From Celoporthe dispersa (taxonomy: Eukaryota > Ascomycota > Sordariomycetes > Diaporthales > Cryphonectriaceae), in NCBI GenBank assembly GCA_016584495.1, contig WAID01000004.1, forward strand, positions 1,674,001 to 1,738,000: a stretch of DNA of 64,000 bases, given 5' to 3'. The notes beneath the pieces were generated by a model. The model was not told the origin of the DNA, made no database searches, and saw only the letters and a list, made by a program, of their open reading frames with translations. Positions 23,984 to 33,799 of the stretch are shown one piece after another; the first letter of the stretch is position 1; each line of letters opens with the position of its first letter. Made by a program: the position numbers and the translations under genes.

Positions 23984-24028
<45 letters not shown>
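23962..24028. repeat. Compound (GA)n(CA)n(GA)n microsatellite, 67 bp
   Basis: About 8 GA, 11-12 CA and 14 GA units in a row, about 190 bp beyond the vps17 stop. It is the longest simple repeat in the window. Confidence 0.95.
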
Positions 24029-24034
<6 letters not shown>

Positions 24035-24218
24035 GCGGCGTTGCGATGCTGAACAGCATTATGACAAGTGCGTTCCCTACAGTAGGCGATGACCAGCAAG
24101 GAAAACAATAGGGCATTAGGAGCACATACAACGATACAATTGACAAGTTAATGGAGTTGACCTCTTGGAGATCGACCTCGGGCGTGACCCCGTTGATCGA
24201 TATATACACATCTCAAGT

Positions 24219-26143
24219 TCAGAATGTGCTGGTGGCTAGCCGGCTCGCTGCGTTCCTCGCATCCACCCTGTCCTCATCGTCCTCCTCGTTGAGCCCCGGC
24301 AGTCCGGTCGGAGGTCGAGCGTTCTCCTCTTCAGCTTCTGCCTCCTCGCCAACGTTGGGCATGAAGCTGCCAGACATGCTTCTGCCCATGGTATCTGCAG
24401 ACCGCCTGGGAACACCGCTCCACGCATCTCCCTTGGGTCCCTGGCTCGAGGCCATGCTCGTCCGCCGTGCTGTGGGATGCGACTCACGACCTAGCCTGCT
24501 GAGGCCGCCGGAGGCATCGATCGCCCGCACGTCGGGCCGCACGTTCTCCAGCAGCGCCAGGGTTCTCCTCTCAGCCTCGATCTCCTTGCACACGAATTCT
24601 CGAATGCTTGCTCTGAGGTCCGCTGTCGTTCTTGCGAACCATCTGCGCCGGTCCTGCACCAGGTTCTGGGTCACCCTTGTGGTCTTCTGGTACAGATACT
24701 CCTGGTTCTGTTTCGCATCGTCCAGTGCGGTAATAGCCTCGTCGACCTTCTCCCTGCGCACGTTAGAGCTGCCCCTCAGACGGTCTGCCGCGTTCAGCTT
24801 GCTGCGGGTGTTTTCCTGGGCCTGTATGAATTCGCGGATGAGAAGTTGCCGGTTGGTCAGGGTCTCCTTGACGATGAATGCATCGTTCGAGTGATACTGG
24901 AATGGATCTCCGATGGAAAAGGCCTCAGCCGTTGCCTGCGCTTGTTGAGAGTCTCCAACCGTCTGAATGATCTTGCCGAGCTTGCGGTAGGCGTTTGCCA
25001 GCCCTTGGTGAGGCTCCTGGACATGCATGCCGCCAAGTCTCACGCCGAAGTCGGACTGAGAAAGGCCCAGCCCTGGGATCAGTGTTAGCGATGGGGAGAC
25101 AAGGTGTTCGAGCGGTACATGGGGAGGGAGAACTTGCCTCGGCGGGCCTTGACAAGCCTGTCGACTTTGTGACCTGCGTCCATCGAGCCCAGGTAGAAGA
25201 GCTTCACGATGGGTCGCGCCTCCGACAGCTCCGGGGTATCATCCGGGGGAGGAGCAAACTGCTTCAGGAGCTTGCGCCTGACACCCGTGGCAGGCTGTTT
25301 CTTCTTCATCATGGGGCTGTAGCCGAAGTCGCTCTCCACGAACAGGACCATCTCGTCATCTCTCATCAGAACCTCGTTGCTGCAGACATAGTTGAACCAG
25401 CGCTGCATCAGTGCCTTGACCCTGATCTCGTCCTCATCGGTTCCGGCCCCGGCAGATGTCAGAGGTGGTGGAACGGCAGGTACCATCGCTTCAGGATTCG
25501 CCGAGATCAGGTGCTCGGCTAGCTTGACAAACTCGGAGTGCAGACGCCGGACATCTCGGAACTGGGTCGTTCGGAACTTGGGAAGATTGGTCTGTCACAG
25601 TCAGCGCGCGAACAGAAAAGGCTGCCCCTCCCTCTGCGGTTACCAACTTACGTGCACGTCGAATCTCAAGATCGGGTCTTTGCGAGCAGCGCGCTCCAGA
25701 CCAGTGATCTTCGCCTGGAGCTTGGAAACTGGCCCTGTGGGCCTCCGGGGCTGGGCCTGGGCCTGTTCGCGACTGGCGCGCGCCGTGTCTCCAGACAGCC
25801 GGTTGGGATCTTGAGCCTGTGATGGGGACATGTTCTCGTCGTGGTACGCATCAGGCTCTCCCGCGGATTCTTGTGCTAGTGTCTGGCCGTCGTCCTCGGA
25901 GACCGTGCTGGCGGTGCCAGGCCTCCTGAAGCCATCGCCAGGCGATCCGAAGCCCTCCTCATCAGGTTCAGATCCGAACCCGTTGCCAGAGATCTGCGAC
26001 CCAAACGCAGGAGATGCGGGGGAACCCCCTCCTATTGTGCCGAATGTGGTTCGGGTTGCCTGTGGCGAGGAGGCAGGCGAGTTGCCCCAAGGAGATGCGC
26101 CTGCCGGGTGGTCGGTCTCGTGAATGGAGGCGCTGTAATCCAT
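24219..26143 (-). CDS. vps17: Vps17, sorting-nexin subunit of the retromer coat
   Basis: PX-BAR sorting nexin; with Vps5 it forms the membrane-binding part of retromer, which recycles cargo from endosomes to Golgi. Exons 26143-25652, 25591-25138 and 25072-24219 join in phase to 599 residues. The start ATG gives MDYSASIHETDHPAG. Residues 1-140 are disordered; the PX domain (about 142-260) runs from SKLQAKITGLERAARKDPIL through NLPKFRTTQFRDVRRLH to MRDDEMVLFVESDFGYS. The C-terminal BAR-like coiled region (about 320-500) includes QNQEYLYQKTTRVTQNLVQD. An acidic tail closes the protein. The first intron is GT-AG (60 nt). The second (25137-25073, 65 nt) begins GCAAGT, a GC-AG intron, and keeps KARRG-LGLSQSDFG in frame. 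Divergent from mef2 with 543 bp between starts. No frame break. Confidence 0.93.
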
Positions 26144-26686
26144 TGTAGAAAGATGCGCTCAGGGGGGAGCAGAGAGGTCGACAGGTACGGGGCTGCCGGG
26201 TGTGGGTATCGTTGTTTGTAGCTCTCGTAGCTCGTCAATGCCGTGCGCGTGTCGGGACAAGACGTGATCGTGTGGCAGTTTTGATGCTCGCGAGGACCAG
26301 GATCGGCTCTCTAGAGGTCGTCAATCCCTAAAGGGGGCAGACAAGAGAACCAGGACTGAAAAAGACCCCTTGGGTTGCCTGTAAATCGGAGGGGGGAGGA
26401 TGACGATGGTGAGAAGCTGATGGAGCCCAAAGTGCGAACGGCTTGGAAGTGGGGCCACCACAGCTGCGGGCTCGAGTAAGGCACAGGGGGGTGAGACTAA
26501 GGCCCAGAGAGGGAGTGCCGTTAGACCGGAGTTTGTACGCCCACTTTGACATCATTCTGGCAGGAGAGCATCGCGAATACAGTTTACACCAAAAAAACAG
26601 AAACCAGCTAAAAAAGGTCGAGTCTATGAAGTGAAGGACTACTTGGGCTGTATTTTCCTGCGCTGCGGTCTGCCAGATGAGTCGAA
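26144..26686. promoter_or_regulatory. Divergent promoter region of vps17 and mef2
   Basis: 543 bp shared between two opposite start codons. I see no TATA box or named motif that stands out; a poly-A7 lies near 26590. It must hold both promoters. Confidence 0.5.
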
Positions 26687-29398
26687 ATGACCCTGTCAGT
26701 GTGCCTCCTTCGAGGCCACAGACACCATCAGCCCACCAAGCTCGTCCGTCTCTGCAGTGAGGTGGCTCTGTCTCGTTATGGCTGTGGACAGAATGGCATC
26801 TCCCCGAGACATGTTAGCCGGCGCTGGAACCAGACGACAACAGCCCAGAGGGCTCACTACGAAGCTCAAGTCGAGAACATCCGCAACATTGGCATTATTG
26901 CTCACGTTGATGCTGTATGTGGCCTGATCTTCATCCAGATTTTGATAGCACTGGCTGGTAATAACAATTGAACCCATGCAGGGCAAAACTACCACGACAG
27001 AGCGGATGCTCTATTACAGTGGTTCAACAAGGCACCTAGGAAGTATGAACCAATGCTCTCTTGTCCCCACATGAGGCCAAACACCCAAGTTAACCTGTGT
27101 TCACCTCAGACGTCGACCATGGTGATACAGTCACTGACTTCCTCCCGATGGAGAGGGAGAGGGGCATCACTATCCAGTCAGCGGCAGCGTCGTTCAACTG
27201 GCCTCGAGCTGAGGACTGCAGGCCGGGCGAGGAAGCTAAGACCATAAACCTGATCGACACCCCAGGACATCAGGATTTCCAGTACGAAGTGCTACGGTGC
27301 ATGCCCGTGCTCGATGGTGCGGTCTGTGTCATGGACTCTGTGAAGGGCGTGGAGGCACACACTGAGCGGGTATGGGCTGCCGCTCAGCAGTTCAAGATCC
27401 CGCGGATCATCTTTGTGAACAAGCTTGACCGTGAGGGTGCCTCTTTCAGAAAGTCCGTCCTCGACATTGCGTCGAGGTTGAAGGCATGGCCCCTGGTCTG
27501 CCAGATCCCCTGGTGGGCTGGCGATCATTTTGCTGGGGTCATCGATGTCATCAAGCGCGTAGGTTACAAGTGGTCATCCGGCGGTGCAAGAAAGACATAC
27601 AACAAGGACGCCCTAAGAAGTGCGCTCGAGTCGGAGAACCCTTCGCTCATCGAAGAAGTCGAGCGTGCACGGGAACAGCTCGTCGAGAGGTTGTGCGAGG
27701 TTGACGACGAGATCGCCACCGAGTTCGCGGACCGAGGGGCGAACCTGTCCGATGAGACCATCAAGCTGAGCATCCGCCGAGCAATTGGCGACGGCAATGG
27801 CGTTGTTGCACCCGTATTCGCCGGGGCCAGCTTGAGGAACATTGGTGTGGAGCCTCTTTTAGATGGCGTTGTGGAATATTTACCCAACCCCCAGGAGCGC
27901 CCCCCTATCGAGGTCAGGACTTCACAGGGAATCCGAAAGATGGAGGAGCTCATCGCCCACGAAGCCGCGAAGCTGAAGCACAAGGGGGCCAACATCGCGG
28001 TGGCATCCGTTTTCAAGGTCATAAGCGACCATCACCGGGGCATGCTGAGCTTCGTCCGCGTGTACCACGGCACCTTGCAACGGAACGCACATATGTGGAA
28101 CTCGACACAGCGCCTTGAAGAGAAGCCGCTCGTCATGATGCAGATCCTGGCCAACAAGCACATCGACATTCCTCACCTCAGGGTCGGTGGCATCGGTGCC
28201 CTGGCCGGCCTGAAACATGCACGTACTGGAGACACCCTCGTCATAACTCCCGAGAAAGCAACAGACACCCTCATGAAGAGCATACAGATTCGCCCCGCGG
28301 CGATTCCGCCTGCTGTCACATTCATCTCGATTGAGCCTTTCTCGCAGACTCACGAAGAGAGGCTGGAGAAGGTGCTCACCGAGGCGTCAAGAGAAGATCC
28401 CAGCCTTCGGTGGTCAAAGGATGAGAAGGCTGGCCACTACATCTTGTCGGGAATGGGCCTGCTGCATCTCGAGGTTGCCATTGATAACCTCAAGAAGCAC
28501 AAGATCGATGCACTATTTGGCACCATCCAGGTGGACTACAAGGAGTGCATCTCATCACAGACGCCGCCCGAGCACTATACGCTTGACCGTCCGGTGGCTG
28601 GCAAGCAAGGAAAGACATCGTGCACGGCTAGGATTGAGCCCATAGACGCGGAGCATCAACCGGTCAATGAGCCGTGGAGAGACAGAGCCGCTCGTCTCGG
28701 CTACACAGACCTGGAGAGCAGCGAAGATTTCTATCTCTCGAGTCTCGACAAGGACGGCAACACAATCCATGTCAACATAATCCACCCAGTCGATGACCCG
28801 AAACAGTTCGACATTGACACCATCTGTCACAATCTCCAGAACGGGGCTATTTCAGCCTTGTATAGAGGCCCAAGAAGGGGATACCCACTTCATGGCTGCA
28901 ACATCGAGATCGTCTTGGACTGCCAAAAGATTACTTTGGTCTCGCGTCGCCTGCGCACTACCAACAAGCAGGCTATCATGTTGTCCGCAATGCGCTGAAG
29001 AACGCCCACGACAGGCAGACGATCAGCCTTCTTGAGCCACTGATGAAGGTTGACATCGTGTGTCCCGAGTCTGTGGCTGCGCAGGTCAGGCATGATCTCG
29101 CCTCGAGGCATGGTGGGCATGTTCTTGAAACAGAAGACCTGAACGAGGGGGCATCGGGTGAGAGCGAGATCAATCTTGAGGAGGTGTATGCACCACCGGA
29201 CCCGTACGAGACCATCTCAACACTGCGCGAGGATAAAAGGGTGCGACGCGGATGCTCAAGCTCAAGGCTAAGGTCCCGCTGAAGGACATGCTGGATTATG
29301 ACCAACACCTGAGAAGCTTAACGGAAGGAAGGCACTCCATCCAAATGGAACTGGACACATTTGAGAGGGTCACAGGACATAGAGAAAAGCTACTCTGA
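26687..29398 (+). CDS. mef2: Mitochondrial elongation factor G2 (Mef2), two frame breaks
   Basis: Translational GTPase acting with mitochondrial ribosome recycling factor to split ribosomes after termination. Exons 26687-26914, 26982-27042 and 27110-29398 (GT-AG) give about 859 residues once two missing bases are allowed for. The N-terminus is Arg-rich, as in a mitochondrial targeting sequence. G1 is split by intron 1 (AHVDA then GKTTTTERM); G2 RGITIQSAA, G3 DTPGHQ and G4 NKLDR follow. Domain II-V motifs include YKECISSQTPPEHYTL, and the C-terminal part VPLKDMLDYDQHLRSLTEGR. Breaks: AAAA 28925-28928 (left EIVLDCQ, right DYFGLASPAHYQQAGYHVV) and AAAA 29235-29238 (left LREDK, right GATRMLKLKAKVPLK), each one A short. 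Without them the protein would lose domains IV-V. EFG2 rather than EFG1 is supported by overall likeness, not by a decisive motif. Confidence 0.9.
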
Positions 29399-29962
29399 TC
29401 ATGGTCTCAGGTTCTGAATCAGTCAAGAAGCAAAGAAAAAAAAACCCCTCCCACCAAAAAAAACCCTTCCGCAGTCATATTAAAAGTCCTGAATTGAATA
29501 AATATTCTACTCGATTTATTCCTGAGAGGATAACCTTTGGATCAAAGTGCTGAAAGTGGTGATTTTGGCATTATTACTGTGGAAGCCAAGTCGCCCGCGG
29601 ACTTTGGCTCTCAGTGCCTCGAACCCCTGTACTTACCGTACCCGCCCCTACTGTAGAATGTGGGGCTACTCTCACTCGCTAGACACTGGCTCTCAGCACT
29701 GAAAGCGCTCAGCTCGAGATTCTCAGACCCGTCCACACAACAACACATCACAGACCTGGAAAGCGACAACACGAGCTGGGACATTCTACAGCCAGCTTCA
29801 AGGTAAACTCATCGTGATTGTTCCCAAGGGGCTTCAAGACCGAGTCACTGTGACTGATGAGCCTGCAGGCAACTGTCAACCTTTCGTTGTGACAGCAGAG
29901 GGCATCTCGAGCTGGCGTGCATCTCGGAACAGACCAGAGTTATCGCGAGAATACGCGCAGAC
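29399..29962. other. Intergenic region mef2 to cyclin gene
   Basis: 564 bp. A-rich runs near 29432-29464 lie in the mef2 3' region; the rest is the upstream region of the cyclin-like gene. Nothing else seen. Confidence 0.5.
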
Positions 29963-30977
29963 ATGGAGCACATGACGAATCCCTTGGCGAGCGTCGAGCA
30001 GCTGTACATGAGGAATGACTTCAGCTCCCTGCCAGTTGACCTGCAAGACGTCATCTTCTACGCGACGCAATGCCTGACCCAGGCTGCCGGGGTCCTCCTC
30101 CAGCTGCCGCAGTCTGTCACAGCGCAGGCGAACGTGATACTTATGAGATACTGGCTGGCAGAGTCTCGGCCTCTCCCTGACAAGCGAATTCAGCGTAAGT
30201 GTCCTAGGAACGATCTTCATGGACTCGCAGGAGTGTCTAACGTCTCACGCAAAGGATGTCTCGGCGGCCTGCACATTCCTCACCGCGAAACTCGGACCCC
30301 GGCCGCGTTCAGCGCGTGACATCGCCAACGTCTACGCCTATCTTCTCTCCACCAAGTCTTCTTTCATGCGCGACAAAGGCGCGCAGCCTCCCGCAACCAA
30401 TGACCCTGCGTCTTATTACCTCAGCGAGTCAGACTACTTTGCCTTCCACAACCGTGTCCTCGCACTCGAAGCACGCATCTTGTACGCCCTCTCCTTTAAC
30501 ACACACGTCGCCCTTCCACATCCCGTAGCCATCACCTACCTCCAGACCCTGGAGTTCTGTAACCACGAGCCCAAGGAGGCGATATCGAAGAGGGTAGTCG
30601 AGTACCTGAATACGGCGCTGCTGTCGCCGCAGCTGTTGTACCTGACGCACCAACCCAACATGCTGGCTGTCGCGGCTATTTACAACGCTGCCAAGGATCT
30701 CGGTGCCAAGATGCCTGAATGTGAGTGGTGGGAGGTCTTTGATGTCGAGAGGGAGGAGCTGGGCTTTTTGGTGGTCGCAATGAGAAGCCTGGAGGGGTGG
30801 GTGAGGAGGCAGAGGGAGGAGTTTCCGTGGCTGGCCCAAGGGATGATAACACGGAAGATGATACAGGAGGAGCTGAGGAGGAGAGGCGTGCATAATGGGA
30901 ATGGTACCGAAATCGAGGACGAAGAGGCAGCTATGATGAGGCAGATGGACGAGAGGGCGGCGGAGGTTGAGGCCTAG
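29963..30977 (+). CDS. Cyclin-L-like protein, one frame break
   Basis: Cyclin-fold protein of the transcription/splicing type. Exons 29963-30194 and 30255-30977 with GTAAGT and CAAAG borders. The start ATG gives MEHMTNPLASVEQLYMR. The first cyclin box (about residues 20-130) includes LTQAAGVLLQLPQSVTAQAN, then VSAACTFLTAKLGPRPRSAR; a second fold follows (EARILYALSFNTHVALPHP, PNMLAVAAIYNAA). The tail is charged. The frame shifts between 30158 and 30180: left frame ends VILMRYWLAE, right frame reads SLTSEFS and splices in phase to DVSAACTFL. One extra base or two missing explain it; then 317 residues. The QAAGxLLxLPQ motif is typical of cyclin L, whose partner is a Cdk11-type kinase, but fungal cyclins of this class are poorly sorted, so cyclin Q/M or K/T are alternatives. 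Confidence 0.82.
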
Positions 30978-31159
30978 TCTCCATCACGCCGGTGTTTGAT
31001 AGGACACTTCACTGTCAATTCAGAGGCCAGACAGGCAAGAAAGATACTGATTCCGTCCATTCTTGGCCACTCGATCGACCTTTTCATTGTGCCTCAAGAT
31101 GTCTTGTGCCTATAGGCAGTGGCGGGTGACGACGGGGTAGGCGATTGAAGCATTAATAG

Positions 31160-31208
31160 TACCATAGTACTATGGTAGGTTAAGACGGTATACAGTGACG
31201 CCGTCTTA
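31160..31208. repeat. 18-bp palindrome followed by an 8-bp-stem hairpin
   Basis: TACCATAGTACTATGGTA (31160-31177) reads the same on both strands. Three bases later TAAGACGG (31181-31188) pairs with CCGTCTTA (31201-31208) over a 12-base loop. Located about 185 bp past the cyclin stop. Confidence 0.85.
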
Positions 31209-31406
31209 CTGCCCCTAGCGCTGGTACGCCGCTGATCGGAGGATCTGATAGTAATTATCGGCTCCCTCGCCGTTTTCTCCGCTATTCACTTGATAAAGCT
31301 TATCCGTTATGCGTACACAGTGCCATCTCTAAGAGCCCACACTACGCGTTATGCTGCTCGACGTTTAAGAAGGACAGTCGCCTTTGCTAACCTTCTCAGC
31401 GTTATG

Positions 31407-31428
<22 letters not shown>
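31407..31428. repeat. (CT)n microsatellite
   Basis: About eleven CT units, in a pyrimidine-rich stretch upstream of the bZIP gene. Confidence 0.95.
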
Positions 31429-31437
<9 letters not shown>

Positions 31438-31547
31438 CCTCCCTCCCCCCAGGTCGTTATTCTTAATGGTTACTCCTGCAGATGGTTCGCATCTCGGAAA
31501 CATTTTCCCTCAGGCATAGCAACCATCTTTCTTTTGCAAGGATAAAA

Positions 31548-32711
31548 ATGGACCCCCAAATTAGAGGCGACCAACAAGCCAAGAACTCGGCAGCGTATAC
31601 ACAAGACGCCTCCTCCACTAGATATTCCAGAAATTAATGAGAATGCGGCTGAGAGGAAGCGGGTTCTAAACGTATTGGCCCAGCGGCGATATCGTGAGTA
31701 AGGAGACCATGTGGGTTCTCGCGCTGTAAAATGCTAATGCAAGCCTCAGGAGAGCGGAAACGAGGAGGCCGGAATGCCAACTCGCTGCGCAACAAAGAGA
31801 CAGCATTGCAGGGAGCAGATGGACTTGCAGACAAGGAGGCCCCTCGCGATGCCGTGAAGGAGGGTAGTCATCCAACCCAGGTAAGTGACCAGCCTGGGTT
31901 CTCTGTGGTCACTACAGAATCAAAGGCCCCTGAGGTTACCAGGAGGATCGAGCCCGAGACCACTGTCAACTGGGACCTGGCCGCCTTCAACACGCCAGGC
32001 ACTGCAACCCTTGATGATTTCAGCGACCTGGCTGGCGGTGCAGCTGAGCGTGGAGCAACGCCACCATCATTTCTGGAGGATATGTCATCCCCAGGCATCC
32101 TCAGCATCCAGTCCACACGCACCATTGACCCGGTGACACTCTTCGGGTCCTTAGAAGGATCACCACCCTCCACATCCGACGGTGATGTCTCCTTCCCGGA
32201 CTCCTACCTCCTGCCTGTCACCGGGCTCACGCTGCTCCGGGCCTTCACGCGCATAGCGAGCCGCCTGGGCTGCGAGTCCAGCCTCTGGGACATCCACGCG
32301 AGCTCCCCGTTCACGGACCCCTCGTCGCCCACACAACACCTGCCGCAGACGTGGCAGCCCACCACAGCACAGCTGCTCATCCCGCACCACCCTCTCCTCG
32401 ACTTCCTGCCCTGGCCATCGGTGCGCGAGAAGATCATCTCCGTCTTCACCCTACCGGAGGAGATACGCCCTGCAGCCGCCCAGTCACCCACCGCGCTGGT
32501 ACAGTTTGCCTACGATCTCGAGGACGGCGCGGAGGGCATCCGGGTCTGGGGGGAGGACCCATACGACCCGCTGAGCTGGGAGGTCGGGCAGCTGCTCTTT
32601 GAGAGGTGGTGGTTTATCTTTGACCGGGCCATCATCGAGCAGAGCAACTCCTGGAGGGCCATGCGTGGTGCGGCAAGGCTCAGGATCACTCCTGCCGGCG
32701 ACACAACGTGA
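31548..32711 (+). CDS. bZIP-type protein with DUF3425 domain, one frame break
   Basis: Fungal transcription-factor architecture: an N-terminal bZIP basic region fused to a C-terminal DUF3425 domain. Exons 31548-31693 and 31750-32711 (GTGAGT, CAG; 56-nt intron). The ATG at 31548 starts MDP; the frame is restored if CCCCC 31553-31557 has one C too many, and then reads KLEATNKPRTRQRIHK and LDIPEINENAAERKR into the basic region RVLNVLAQRRYR-ERKR split by the intron. Product about 368 residues. The Asn and Arg of the DNA-contact motif (N-x3-Q-R-R-x-R type) are present, but leucine heptads after it are not evident. DUF3425 covers about residues 190-355 (SYLLPVTGLTLLRAFTRIA, HHPLLDFLPWPSVREKI, VGQLLFERWWFIFDR). 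Target genes unknown. Confidence 0.85.
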
Positions 32712-33799
32712 GGAGAGATGGAAGGTCGCAGCCGGCGGTGCATGTTACCACCCTTGGAGCCGGCGAGTGATCCTGCAATACTAAGTGACCCTGCTATAGA
32801 AGCGGAGATGGGGGAGGAGGAGGACCTGTTGTTGTCAGGAAACATGCGATAATCTTGATCTGAATATTCCACGCTGCGAGCACTCGCTGGCCTGATCCAC
32901 TCCCCCCTCCATCACACTTAACGAGGCGAGGTACTATGCAAATCATCATTTCCAGAAGAGAACAAAAGGGGAGTCTGGTCTGCCTGTATAACAAATCTAC
33001 CGAGATATAGCCATCGCAGGGTGCACCTGATGTCTGTCTCCATACACGCAGGGTACATGAAAGGATCTCAACCTCTCTCGCTATACGCCCAGCGTGCGTA
33101 GAAGCTGATCAAGAAGAAGGAAGAAAGTCTGCGCCGTTATCACTAGCGACTACACGTATTAGCACACCATTGTAGGGCATTTCTGAATAGGGGGTCGCGT
33201 GCCCGGGGTCGGGGCTGTTATAGAGCATGCCATGGCCCTGAACAGCTCAGCAAGGTGGGGCCAAATTTAGTTCAGGCGATGAGCTCATACCGCGATTAGG
33301 GTGGTGGATGGGGAATTATCTTTTTGGGGGAATGCATGTCATTCTGTCGACACCACGTTCTCGGTCTGATGATATAGTTCTCCGCCAAGGCCCTCGATCC
33401 ATCCTTTAAGTATCTTAACTTTCCCGACCCTCAGCAACCTTCTTAAACCTTCTTTTAGCTCCTGACCTTTTCGGGATCCTCAGAATGCCCGACCAGCCGT
33501 AGCACAAGATGATCTGACTGTATCGATACAGTACATGTCTCTGAGCCGGCGTGGCACAACTCTGCTCTGTGCACGCGACCTCTGACCCACCTGACATCCC
33601 AAGAAACTCGAGCCCATCTTCGCCTCCTCGTGCCGTCCACCTGTTCCGACCTGGTCGAGGGGAGAGCGCGCGCGCGCGAGAGAGAGAGACAGAGAGAGAG
33701 GGCCACTCGACAATGTGGGTAGCTGGGCGCAACCAGGCAACAAGCGAAACCCGTGGCCGGCCTTGATTCTCCTGCGCGGGCGGCAAAGCCACAGCCAAT
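32712..33799. other. 1.1-kb intergenic region
   Basis: 3' region of the bZIP gene and upstream region of the esterase gene. Contains a short GC/GA run at 33666-33699. No gene seen. Confidence 0.5.

Larger units (their letters stand above)
19012..24218. other. 5.2-kb gene-poor region
   Basis: Lies upstream of the dehydrogenase start and downstream of vps17. I find no frame with family-like sequence on either strand. It holds many simple repeats: GGGCA units 19126-19144, GGA/GAC units 19784-19831, GA/CA runs 20140-20210, A/G-rich 21175-21215, GT run 21689-21712, CA run 22744-22757, A16 near 22791-22806, and a compound GA/CA/GA run 23962-24028. Base composition stays near that of other spacers, with no obvious RIP-like AT shift. 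It could hold a long promoter or non-coding transcript; sequence alone does not show it. Confidence 0.4.
30978..31547. other. Intergenic region with adjacent inverted repeats
   Basis: 570 bp. It holds an 18-bp perfect palindrome at 31160-31177 and a hairpin at 31181-31208, and a CT run at 31407-31428. The 31100-31400 part looks AT-richer than the neighbours. No gene seen. Confidence 0.5.
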
